A stretch of DNA of 64,000 nt from Variovorax sp. PCZ-1 (GTDB lineage: Bacteria; Pseudomonadota; Gammaproteobacteria; Burkholderiales; Burkholderiaceae_C). Below the pieces are notes generated by a model that was given only the letters and a program-made list of their open reading frames with translations, was not told the origin of the DNA and ran no database searches. This document shows, in pieces, positions 18,101 to 26,225 of this stretch; within the stretch, counting starts at the first letter, position 1, and each line of letters starts with the position of its first letter. Where the stretch lies: contig NZ_JAHCDN010000001.1 of NCBI RefSeq assembly GCF_018413605.1, positions 1,364,001 through 1,428,000 on the forward strand, written 5' to 3'. The position numbers and the translations under genes are program-made.

Positions 18101-18520
18101 TCAGACGCGAAGCTGTTCCTCAGCCTTCGCCTTCAAAGAAAGCATCGTCTTCGGCAAACCCTTGCGCACTTGCGCGCCCACGAGCGGACCAAAGATGAAG
18201 CGTAGGAAGCCTGAGAAGGTGACGCGGTGTACGGCCTCAGTCACGCCACCTCGCTCGGTGAGCTCGTGATCAAAGCGCATAGAAAATCCGGGGATGGCGC
18301 CGACGACGCTGAAAGATCGGTCTTGCGTGACTTCCACGAGCGTCATCTTCACGGCTTGGCCTTTTGCGGGTTCGATATGCCCGGTCGCACCCACTGCAAA
18401 CGAGCCCCCCAGAGACGAAGATTTTGTATCTGGATCCCAAGTGTTCCAGCGCTCCACATCGGCGTAAATCGCAAAAATCGTGGATGCTGGTGCATTGATC
18501 AGGATGCGTTCTTCGATCAT
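18101..18520 (-). CDS. SRPBCC (polyketide cyclase/START-like) family protein
   Basis: A 139-residue single-domain protein with the START-like helix-grip fold. The opening MIEERILINAPASTIFAIYA and DVERWNTWDP are typical of SRPBCC proteins, and the long C-terminal helix (KGLPKTMLSLKAKAEEQLRV) closes the ligand cavity. Such proteins bind hydrophobic ligands; the ligand cannot be inferred. It lies 38 bases after the Crp-type regulator gene in the same direction and may be cotranscribed with it. Confidence 0.78.
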   Translation of the reverse strand: MIEERILINAPASTIFAIYADVERWNTWDPDTKSSSLGGSFAVGATGHIEPAKGQAVKMTLVEVTQDRSFSVVGAIPGFSMRFDHELTERGGVTEAVHRVTFSGFLRFIFGPLVGAQVRKGLPKTMLSLKAKAEEQLRV

Positions 18521-18558
18521 CTTGGGCTCCTTTGTGACTTATCAGCTATGAGTATGGC

Positions 18559-19332
18559 CTAAACGATAGCGCGTTTTAGTGCTTCCTCGTCAAGCAGTTC
18601 GATCCACTTGCGACCCAACTGGAGCACGCCCTGCTGCTCCATGTGCTTCAAGGCAATAGATGCCTTGGGTCGACTGACTCCGCAGCGTGAAGCCAATTGC
18701 TCGTGGGTGAGCGAGATGAGGGTACGGCCATCTTTTCTGGGAGACAGATCCGCCGATAAGCGAAGCAAACCTGCGCCGATTCGGGCTTTCACGCCGCGTG
18801 TGGAGAGCGCTCGCTCGCGAGCCTGCACCTCCCGTAAACGGCTACCCAGAAATCTCACTAACAACACCAACGATTTGGGATCACTCAAGAGCATTTGCTC
18901 CATCTCAGACACCTTGACCCATCGAATCACCGCCGCGTCGCGGACAATCAAATCGCTGCCGCTGGGTAGGTTATTGAACAGATACGACAAGAATGCAAAT
19001 TCTCCGGCTTGAAACGAGATTGGGACGATTTGACGATCCAAAGAGCTGGGCACATGAACCACCACATCTAAGCGCCCGCTCATCACATAGGGCAGTTGCG
19101 TCATCTGATCTCCACTTTTGCACAGTACCGTTCCCGCCGGACATTCATGCATCGCTCGCCGAGGCAATTCAAGTGAAGCGGCCAACTGCTGGGCAAGCCG
19201 TCTGCCTAGGGCCTGGCTGCCTGCAAAATCACTGGCGGGTTCAGAGGGCAAGGTATTCACTGCTAGGGTCATCCCTGAATTGTTACCGAGGGAACTGAAG
19301 CGCGCAAGGCTTTCATGGAGCATGTCTTCCAT
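18559..19332 (-). CDS. Crp/Fnr-family transcriptional regulator
   Basis: A regulator of about 257 residues with an N-terminal cyclic-nucleotide-binding-like jelly roll (CPAGTVLCKSGDQMTQLPYV, then MSGRLDVVVHV) and a C-terminal winged helix-turn-helix (SLTHEQLASRCGVSRPKASI, ALKHMEQQGVL). No Fnr-type cysteine cluster is evident at the start. GTG at 19371 would extend it over the start of the next gene; ATG at 19332 is preferred but not proven. It is divergent from the receptor-sulfatase-esterase cluster, with only about 20 bases between starts, so it is the likely regulator of that cluster. Confidence 0.82.
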   Translation of the reverse strand: MEDMLHESLARFSSLGNNSGMTLAVNTLPSEPASDFAGSQALGRRLAQQLAASLELPRRAMHECPAGTVLCKSGDQMTQLPYVMSGRLDVVVHVPSSLDRQIVPISFQAGEFAFLSYLFNNLPSGSDLIVRDAAVIRWVKVSEMEQMLLSDPKSLVLLVRFLGSRLREVQARERALSTRGVKARIGAGLLRLSADLSPRKDGRTLISLTHEQLASRCGVSRPKASIALKHMEQQGVLQLGRKWIELLDEEALKRAIV

Positions 19333-19353
19333 GATTGATTTGAAAGGCACATC

Positions 19354-20322
19354 ATGATCACTCGTCGTCACACCATGTCAGCCCTCAGCGCAGGTGCACT
19401 TGCAACCCTCGCACCCAGCTTGTCGCTCGCACAAGGTAAACCGCTCAAAATTCTTGTGGGATATCCCGCAGGGGGCGCAGTTGATGTCGTAGCAAGACGG
19501 CTAGGCGAAGACTTACGTGCGCAGGGCTACAACGTGAACGTAGAAAACCGCACGGGCGCTGCCGGTCAACTCGCCACAGAAGCCATGGTCGCTTCGCCTG
19601 CTGATGGCAGCACCATCGTCTTCATGCCAGGCGGCAATGCCACGATTTTTCCGCATGTGTATCCCAAGCTTCGCTACAGCATGGCCGACCTCGCTCCTTT
19701 GGCCAGCGTTTGCTCATTCCAATTCGGTTTGGCCGTGGGCCCTGGCACACCAGCAAAGACCCTCAAAGAGTTTGTCGATTGGGCCAAGGCCAATCCGGGC
19801 AAAGCGAGCTACGGCACACCCGGCGCGGGCACAGTCATGCATTTCATGGGAGTGATGTTTGGCAAAAAGGCGGGTATTGACTTTCTGCATGTGCCGTATC
19901 GCGGCGGTGCGCTTGCGCTCAACGATGTCATGGGTGGCACCATTCCAGCGCTGGCCACTACGCTGCCGAATTTGGTTTCGCATCACAAATCGGGCAAGCT
20001 GCGTATTCTCGGTTTCTCGGGTGAGCAAGCCCTACCAGGGCTGCCCGGTGTGCCGACCTTCAAAGAGCAAGGTTATCCAGAGCTGGTCATGAGCGAAGTA
20101 TTTGGCCTCTTTGCTTCAAGCAAAACGCCCGCCCCGATTATCGCCGAGTTAGAAAAAGCAATCATTGCTGCGGCAAATACGCCCGGCTTCGTTGCCGCCA
20201 TAGAAAAGCTGGAGTTCGACGCTGGAACAAGCACTTCTGCAAATTTCACGCGCGCTTTGAAAGCAGATCTTGAGCGCTGGGGCCCCGTGATTAAAGCGAC
20301 TGGCTACACGGCGGCAGATTGA
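19354..20322 (+). CDS. Bug-family tripartite tricarboxylate transporter receptor
   Basis: A periplasmic solute-binding protein of 322 residues. The signal peptide starts ITRRHTMSALSAGAL and ends SLAQ, with a twin arginine. The Bug/TctC core is clear: LKILVGYPAGGAVDVVARRL, NRTGAAGQLATEAMVASPAD, and LHVPYRGGALALNDVMGG. Bug proteins bind carboxylates and other small anions or amides. No TctA or TctB permease is encoded nearby, which is common for orphan Bug receptors. First gene of the accessory cluster, divergent from the Crp-type regulator. Confidence 0.92.
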   Translation: MITRRHTMSALSAGALATLAPSLSLAQGKPLKILVGYPAGGAVDVVARRLGEDLRAQGYNVNVENRTGAAGQLATEAMVASPADGSTIVFMPGGNATIFPHVYPKLRYSMADLAPLASVCSFQFGLAVGPGTPAKTLKEFVDWAKANPGKASYGTPGAGTVMHFMGVMFGKKAGIDFLHVPYRGGALALNDVMGGTIPALATTLPNLVSHHKSGKLRILGFSGEQALPGLPGVPTFKEQGYPELVMSEVFGLFASSKTPAPIIAELEKAIIAAANTPGFVAAIEKLEFDAGTSTSANFTRALKADLERWGPVIKATGYTAAD

Positions 20323-20341
20323 TCGCACACAACAGAGCAGT

Positions 20342-21913
20342 ATGGATCGACCCAATATTTTGCTGATCATGAGTGATCAGCACCGGGGAGACTGTTTCGG
20401 CTTTGAGGGCCGGCGCGTAAGCACGCCGCATTTAGACTTGCTGGCCAGTCAAGGCGCTCGATTCTCTGCATGTATCACGCCCAATGTGGTCTGCATGCCC
20501 GCGCGCAGCGCTGTGCTGACAGGCATGCTGCCTATGACCAATGGCGTCCATGACAACGGTATTGATCTGGACGAGGCGCTCGCGGATAAAGGCTTCGCAG
20601 GCTCGCTGAGCAAAGCAGGCTACGACACCCGCTTCATCGGCAAAGCACATTTCTCCAGCAACCATTCCTACGGCAACAAGCCCACCGGCCGCTGCGAAAA
20701 CATTCCCAGCTCGCATCTATTTGCCGATGATTGGCAGGGGCCTTACATGGGCTTTGAGAACGTGGAGCTGATGCAGCTCGGCCACAACTATTGGCTGCCC
20801 GAAAAAAGCCCCGGCGGCTTGCACTACGAGCGCTGGTATCACGCAGATGGCCAAGGAGATCTTAAAGATAAGCTGTACAAGCAAGCCTTAGCGCCTTTAA
20901 CCAATGCCGCACAAACGCACAACAGCGCGCTGCCCACAGCGTGGCACAACAGCACTTGGGTGGGCGACCGTGCAGTGAGCTATCTGCGCGAGCAAGGGCG
21001 CGCTCAGCGCAGTGCCCCACAAAATACACAAGCTCCAAAGCCCTTCTGCGCTTGGGTCTCGATGGCAGATCCGCATCACCCTTTCGATGCGCCAGCGCCG
21101 TGGTGTTGGATGCATCGCCCAGAAGATGTAGATTTGCCAGCGCATCGCAGCCGTGATTTGGAGCGCCGCCCATGGTGGCATCGCGCAGCCTTGGAGAACA
21201 CGCCTGGGGGTACGCCTGAAACCCGCAAGGTCAGAGAAGAATACTCACGCATGCCGCTGCAAACCGATGCACAGCTGCGTGACATCACGGCCAATTACTA
21301 CGGCATGATTTCTCTGGTCGATCATCAGGTGGGGCGAATTTTGGCAGCCTTGGAGGAAGAAGGTCTCGCTGAAAATACCCTAGTCGTATTCACCTCCGAT
21401 CACGGCGAATTGCTTGGTGACCACGGCCTCATGCTCAAAGGCCCGATGCACTATGAAGGCCTGCTGCGAGTCGGGCTGCTAATGCGCGGGCCGGGCGTCG
21501 CTGCAGGCCAGAAAATCAACACGCCCGTATCGACCATCGATCTGGCTGCGACCTTCGGCGACTATGCCTCCACGCGCATCACGTCTGCCATACACAGCAC
21601 CAGCCTGCGCCCCCTGCTAGAAAATTGCCAGGCGACACCACGAGATCACGCCTACAACGAATGGCGCTTAGGGCCATCGCGCTGCGGTGTTGCTTTGGAT
21701 TTACGCACGGTTCGCACTCAAACCGCCAAACTCACGGTGGAGCTGGGCAGTGGAGCAGGCGAAATGTACGACTTGAATGACGATCCCTACGAATGCATCA
21801 ATCGATTCGAGGATCCCAACCATCGCGGCCTGCGTGATGAGTTGATGCAGCGGCTGATGAGCCGCCCCAACGATATTCGCACCCCATCCCTAGAGCCAGT
21901 GGGCCCTGCATAA
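20342..21913 (+). CDS. Sulfatase-family hydrolase (type I, formylglycine motif)
   Basis: A 523-residue member of the alkaline phosphatase superfamily. The N-terminal metal site is in NILLIMSDQHRGDCFGFEG. The nucleophile motif is CMPARSAVLTG (Cys51), which fits the CxPxR site that is oxidised to formylglycine. Further metal ligands are in VFTSDHGELLGDHGL. No signal peptide is seen, so it is cytoplasmic. It could hydrolyse a sulfate ester or, as in related enzymes, a phosphonate monoester. It lies 20 bases after a Bug receptor and is followed by an esterase-like gene. The second sulfatase at 24478 is only distantly similar. Confidence 0.9.
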   Translation: MDRPNILLIMSDQHRGDCFGFEGRRVSTPHLDLLASQGARFSACITPNVVCMPARSAVLTGMLPMTNGVHDNGIDLDEALADKGFAGSLSKAGYDTRFIGKAHFSSNHSYGNKPTGRCENIPSSHLFADDWQGPYMGFENVELMQLGHNYWLPEKSPGGLHYERWYHADGQGDLKDKLYKQALAPLTNAAQTHNSALPTAWHNSTWVGDRAVSYLREQGRAQRSAPQNTQAPKPFCAWVSMADPHHPFDAPAPWCWMHRPEDVDLPAHRSRDLERRPWWHRAALENTPGGTPETRKVREEYSRMPLQTDAQLRDITANYYGMISLVDHQVGRILAALEEEGLAENTLVVFTSDHGELLGDHGLMLKGPMHYEGLLRVGLLMRGPGVAAGQKINTPVSTIDLAATFGDYASTRITSAIHSTSLRPLLENCQATPRDHAYNEWRLGPSRCGVALDLRTVRTQTAKLTVELGSGAGEMYDLNDDPYECINRFEDPNHRGLRDELMQRLMSRPNDIRTPSLEPVGPA

Positions 21914-21929
21914 ATTCAAAAGGAGATCG

Positions 21930-22736
21930 ATGATGAAACTTGAACGACGCACAGCTTTACTAGCTACCGCAGGCGCGGCATTGGCACTGCAAGGCTGCTC
22001 AACCACCGCTGGCGGTAGCAGCAAACCCAAACACTTTGTCCTGCTACATGGCGCTTGGCACGGCGCATGGGCATGGTCTAAAGCCGCGCCCTTGCTGCGC
22101 CAAGCTGGGAACACAGTCTCCACCCCCACTTTATCTGGCCTCGGGGAGCGCAGCCATGTTGCAGCGGGTACCAGCGGATTAGCAGTTCATGTGAAGGACG
22201 TGGTTTCACATCTCATGATGGAAGATTTGCGAGATGTGGTCATGGTGGGCCATTCTTATGCAGGCTGCGTGTTGTCGGGCGTGTTGGCCGCTCGCACTGG
22301 GCGGGTCTCCCATGCGATCTATCTTGATGCCTTTGTACCGATGCAAGGTCAAGCCATGGCAAATTTCCTTCCACCGCCCGTCAAAGCTGACTTTGAGCGA
22401 CTTGCAGCACAAAATACCACCGTGCCCGTGCCACCGGCCGCCAGCTGGGGAGAGCGCTGGGGCTTGACCGATCCAGCGCTGGTGGCTTGGGCGCAGCCGC
22501 GCATGACGCCTCAAGCCGCTCTCAGCTTTACAGAGCAGGTACAGGGCGATCCGATGGCCGAATCCGTGCGACGAACTTATCTGAAGTGCGCCACCAATCC
22601 CAACCCGCAATTCAAAAACATTGCTGCGGGCATCCAAAAAGACTCGCGCTTCAAATACGCCGAAGTCGAAGGGCATCACAACATCATGCTGATTGATCCT
22701 CAGCGATTTGTTTCATCACTTTTATCACTGGCTTAA
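21930..22736 (+). CDS. Alpha/beta hydrolase, predicted lipoprotein esterase
   Basis: A 268-residue alpha/beta hydrolase. The start MMKLERRTALLATAG with LALQGC (Cys23) is a lipobox, suggesting an exported, lipid-anchored enzyme. The core begins KHFVLLHGAWHGAWAWSKAA (oxyanion region). The nucleophile is Ser109 in MVGHSYAGCV, and a histidine lies in EGHHNIMLIDP near the end. This pattern resembles plant methylesterase-like (salicylate or methyl ester) hydrolases. AAGGAGA lies before the start. It is homologous to the cytoplasmic hydrolase at 23749 but adds the export signal, as if one acts outside and one inside. Confidence 0.85.
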   Translation: MMKLERRTALLATAGAALALQGCSTTAGGSSKPKHFVLLHGAWHGAWAWSKAAPLLRQAGNTVSTPTLSGLGERSHVAAGTSGLAVHVKDVVSHLMMEDLRDVVMVGHSYAGCVLSGVLAARTGRVSHAIYLDAFVPMQGQAMANFLPPPVKADFERLAAQNTTVPVPPAASWGERWGLTDPALVAWAQPRMTPQAALSFTEQVQGDPMAESVRRTYLKCATNPNPQFKNIAAGIQKDSRFKYAEVEGHHNIMLIDPQRFVSSLLSLA

Positions 22737-22753
22737 AGCCAAAGGAGATTGCC

Positions 22754-23722
22754 ATGTTGAATCGTCGTACTTTTACTGTTTATGGTGCAGCTGCTACGCT
22801 TGGCGCACCAGCGTTTGCGCAAGCTGATGCTTTAAAAATTGTGGTGGGTTTTCCAGCGGGCGGCATTGTCGATGTCATTGCCCGCGAATTGGGCGAGGCG
22901 ATGAAGCCGCATTTGGGCGGGCGAGCCATCATTGTTGATTCCAAGCCAGGCGCTGGAGGCCGTATTGGCGTGGCTACAGTCAAATCGGCTGCGCCTGATG
23001 GCAACACATTGCTACTCACGCCATCTTCGATCATGACGCTGTATCCGCATGTTTTCAGCAAGCTGGCCTACGATGCGCAAAAAGATTTTGCACCGGTCAG
23101 CACCGTTTGCATGTCTGCTAACGCACTCGCTGTGGGCATGCATGTGCCTGTCAAGACTCTCTCGGAGTTTATTGCTTGGTGTAAAGCCAATCCCAAAGAG
23201 GCTACCTATGCATCGCCCGGCGCTGGCTCTGGTCCCCATTTTTTGGGTGCTCAAATCGCCAGCGCTGCGGGTGTTGACATGCTGCATGTGCCCTACAGAG
23301 GCGCGCCAGATATTCTCAACGACTTGTACGGTGGCCGCGTCTCATCGTTTGTCACAGCCCTCTCTAACGCCGTTCAACCCCATCTGGGCGGAAAAATGCG
23401 GGTCTTGGTCACCACATCACCCAAACGCCTGGCCGCGCTGCCAGATGTGCAGACCGCTGCCGAAGCGGGCTATCCTCAGCTCACCGGCTTGGAATGGTTT
23501 GGCTTGTTTGCGCCAGCGGGAACGAATGCCGAGCGTGTATCCGCGCTGAACGCGGCTGTTAGCAAAGCCATTGCCAGTGATCGGATCAAAGAGGCGTTTG
23601 GCAAATTGGTGATGGAACCATCGGCGAGCAGTTCAGCCGATTTTGCAAAAACGATCAAGGCAGACACGGATAAGTGGGGCGTGATCGCAAAACGTCTGAA
23701 TTACCAACCCGTGGACGCGTAA
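22754..23722 (+). CDS. Bug-family tripartite tricarboxylate transporter receptor, second copy
   Basis: A 322-residue periplasmic receptor with signal peptide (MLNRRTFTVYGAAATLGAPA, cleaved after AFAQA). The core LKIVVGFPAGGIVDVIAREL, DSKPGAGGRIGVATVKSAAP and MLHVPYRGAPDILNDLYGG defines the Bug family. It is similar in design to the receptor at 19354 but well diverged. AAAGGAG precedes the start, 17 bases after the lipoprotein esterase, so it belongs to the same operon. Confidence 0.92.
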   Translation: MLNRRTFTVYGAAATLGAPAFAQADALKIVVGFPAGGIVDVIARELGEAMKPHLGGRAIIVDSKPGAGGRIGVATVKSAAPDGNTLLLTPSSIMTLYPHVFSKLAYDAQKDFAPVSTVCMSANALAVGMHVPVKTLSEFIAWCKANPKEATYASPGAGSGPHFLGAQIASAAGVDMLHVPYRGAPDILNDLYGGRVSSFVTALSNAVQPHLGGKMRVLVTTSPKRLAALPDVQTAAEAGYPQLTGLEWFGLFAPAGTNAERVSALNAAVSKAIASDRIKEAFGKLVMEPSASSSADFAKTIKADTDKWGVIAKRLNYQPVDA

Positions 23723-23748
23723 CAGCTTGCATGTAGGGCTAAGGCGGG

Positions 23749-24474
23749 ATGAGCACCTTTGTCTTGATTCATGGCGGCTGGCATGGTGGCTGGTGCTGGC
23801 GCAAAGTGGCCAAGCGGCTGCGCGCTGCAGGTCATGATGTCTTCACGCCCACGCTCACGGGCTTGGGCGAGCGTGAGCACCTGTGGACGCCAGATGTGGG
23901 CCTTGCAACGCACACGCAAGATGTGTTGAACCTCATTCGCTTTGAGCAATTGAATCGTGTGATCTTGGTGGGGCACAGCTATGGCGGAGTCATCATCACC
24001 TTGGTCGCCGATCAGATGGCGTCAAGCATCCATGCCTTGGTGTACGTCGATGCCCTCATCCCCGAGGATCAAGTACCCGACTGGCATCATTTCCCTCCCG
24101 AGCGTAGAGAGCGCATGCTGACTGGCGCAGCCCAGTGGGGAGGGCTACGCGTCCCGCCGCCTGACCCCGCTGTTTGGGGCATCACCAACCAGCAAGATCG
24201 CGCTTGGCTTCAAGCGTGTTGCACGCCGCATCCCATCAAAACCATGCATGACGCGCCACGCGTCTCAACGGCTTGGCAGGCCGTTCGCAGAAAGCATTAC
24301 ATCTTGGCAAGTACGCACGGCAACCCACGCTTTGTTCACCATCACCATTCTGTCCAAGGGCAACCCGGCTGGACAACCGAAGTCATCGCCGGCGGGCATG
24401 AATTGATGGTGACCCACCCTAAAGAGTTAGCCACTTCACTGCAACGTGTCGCGGAAGAGGGCACTGCTGATTAA
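23749..24474 (+). CDS. Alpha/beta hydrolase (methylesterase-like), cytoplasmic
   Basis: A 241-residue hydrolase without signal peptide. FVLIHGGWHGGWCWRKVAKR forms the oxyanion region, Ser77 in LVGHSYGGVII is the nucleophile, and a catalytic histidine lies in IAGGHELMVTHP. It resembles the salicylate/pheophorbide methylesterase-like group, as does the lipoprotein at 21930. It overlaps no gene but is followed by a sulfatase only three bases after its stop, suggesting coupled translation. Substrate unknown, probably an ester produced or taken up by this cluster. Confidence 0.85.
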   Translation: MSTFVLIHGGWHGGWCWRKVAKRLRAAGHDVFTPTLTGLGEREHLWTPDVGLATHTQDVLNLIRFEQLNRVILVGHSYGGVIITLVADQMASSIHALVYVDALIPEDQVPDWHHFPPERRERMLTGAAQWGGLRVPPPDPAVWGITNQQDRAWLQACCTPHPIKTMHDAPRVSTAWQAVRRKHYILASTHGNPRFVHHHHSVQGQPGWTTEVIAGGHELMVTHPKELATSLQRVAEEGTAD

Positions 24475-24477
24475 CTT

Positions 24478-25926
24478 ATGTCAACCCAACGCACCAACAC
24501 ATTGATTCTCTTGACCGACGAGCAAGACGCGCAAGCGCTCAGCTGTGCCGGCCACCCTTTCGTCAAGACGCCGCACATGGATGCGCTTGCCGCACGCGGC
24601 ACGCGCTTCACCAACGCCTTCACGCCATCGCCCATTTGCGTGCCTGCCCGTGCAAGCTTAGCCACGGGGCGCTGGGTGCACAACATAGGCTACTGGGACA
24701 ACGCCATGGGCTATGACGGGCGCGTTCCCGGCTGGGGGCATGCCTTGATCGACGCCGGGCAGCGCGTGGCGTCAATCGGTAAGTTGCACTATGTCAACGA
24801 CACAGCCCCGACCGGTTTCACTGAGCAGCATGACCCACTGCATTTGGCCGAAGGGGTGGGGCAAGTGTGGGGCTCCGTGCGCAACCCATTGCCTGAGCAG
24901 CCTCGGCCTTCTAGACTATTCGATCAGCTGGGAAGCGGCGAATCAAGCTACAACCGCTACGACGTGGCCAGCGCCACACAAGCTGCCCAATGGCTGCGCG
25001 AGCGTGGCAGCGAAACCGATGCACCGCCTTGGACGCTCTTCGTCGGCTTTGTTGCGCCGCATTTCCCGCTGGTGGTGCCGCAAAAATACATCGATCAAAT
25101 CGACATCGCACGCATCCCTGTGCCGCGCCTGCATCCTGACTCGGGTGTGCCCCGCCATCCTTGGGTGCAGCGGCATGCTGATTTCTCCAATGCGGATGCG
25201 GAGCTGGGCGCGCCAGAGCGCAGACGCTATGCACTGGCTTGCTACTACGCCTTGGTCAACTTTATCGATGAGCAGATCGGTCACGTCTTGCAAGCACTCG
25301 CCGCAACCGGGCAACAAGAGACCACGCGCGTGATCCTGAGCAGCGATCACGGAGACAACCAAGGCGTGCGCGGCATGTGGAACAAATCCACGCTGTATCG
25401 GGAAGCCACCAACATTCCCATGATCATTGCTGGGCCTGGTGTCCCGGAAGGTGTGGTTCGTACAACCAACGTCAACCTCATTGATATTGCACCAACGGTG
25501 CTCGATACCGCCGGCCTTACGCCCGATGCCAGCTTGCCCGGCGAATCTTTGATCGCTTTGGCTCAGAAGCCCGATGATCCGCAACGAATTGGCTTTAGCG
25601 AATACCATGCGGTGGGCTCGCCCAGCGCGGCCTACATGTTGCGACAAGGCGATTGGGCGTATCACTACTATGTGGGCTACGAGCCAGAGCTGTTTGATCT
25701 GCGCTCTGATCCGGGCCAAACCACCAATATCGCCCAGCAGTCGCAACATGCCACGGCGCTTGCGCTGTTCGAAGCCAAGCTGCGCCAACTGCTTGACCCA
25801 GAAGGCATAGACAAAACAGCCAAGGCAGATCAAGACCAACTTATCGCTCGGTTTGGCGGCAGGGATGCCGCTCTCAAGATCGGCGCACCGGGCGCGAGCC
25901 CCGTGCCTGCGGCGCGTGGGAATTGA
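24478..25926 (+). CDS. Sulfatase-family hydrolase, second copy
   Basis: A 482-residue type I sulfatase. Metal-binding residues appear in NTLILLTDEQDAQALSCAGH and in VILSSDHGDNQGVRGMWNK. The nucleophile motif is CVPARASLATG (Cys54), fitting CxPxR. No signal peptide. The pattern LLTDEQ with GHPFVKTPHMDALAARGTRF is found in choline-sulfatase-like and phosphonate monoester hydrolase-like groups. It is the last gene of the cluster; no terminator hairpin was recognised after it. Confidence 0.88.
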   Translation: MSTQRTNTLILLTDEQDAQALSCAGHPFVKTPHMDALAARGTRFTNAFTPSPICVPARASLATGRWVHNIGYWDNAMGYDGRVPGWGHALIDAGQRVASIGKLHYVNDTAPTGFTEQHDPLHLAEGVGQVWGSVRNPLPEQPRPSRLFDQLGSGESSYNRYDVASATQAAQWLRERGSETDAPPWTLFVGFVAPHFPLVVPQKYIDQIDIARIPVPRLHPDSGVPRHPWVQRHADFSNADAELGAPERRRYALACYYALVNFIDEQIGHVLQALAATGQQETTRVILSSDHGDNQGVRGMWNKSTLYREATNIPMIIAGPGVPEGVVRTTNVNLIDIAPTVLDTAGLTPDASLPGESLIALAQKPDDPQRIGFSEYHAVGSPSAAYMLRQGDWAYHYYVGYEPELFDLRSDPGQTTNIAQQSQHATALALFEAKLRQLLDPEGIDKTAKADQDQLIARFGGRDAALKIGAPGASPVPAARGN

Positions 25927-26077
25927 AATTCAACTGAACAAATAAACAGCCTTGATCATGAAATGCAGATGAGCAGCTCGGTGAAATCCGTATCGCTTAA
26001 AACTAGGACAAGGTGTGGGAGTCCTCGGCGATTTCAATCAGAAATCAGCCTATGTATCTCTGCAAAAATGCCTCAAA

Positions 26078-26134
26078 GAAGCCTATTGCCGGCATGAAAC
26101 CTGCGCGGATAGCTCACCTTTTGATAGTGGTTAC
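26078..26134 (-). repeat. Dispersed palindromic repeat (family A), upstream of smc
   Basis: On the plus strand reads AGCCTATTGCCGGCATGAAA, CCTGCGCGGATAGCT and TTTTGATAGTGGTTAC, reverse orientation and somewhat diverged. It lies in the 299-base gap between the sulfatase and smc; nothing else is recognisable in that gap. Confidence 0.65.
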
Positions 26135-26225
26135 AAATCGCTGGGTGCGAGGGCAAAAATCGGGGCGTTTGACTCAGGTAACATCTCATCTTTGCCAATA
26201 AAAACAACAGTTTCACAGGTTCCCC

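Noticed and set aside
24943-25839. A 298-residue open frame on the minus strand
   Set aside because: It is opposite the second sulfatase and shows no family features.
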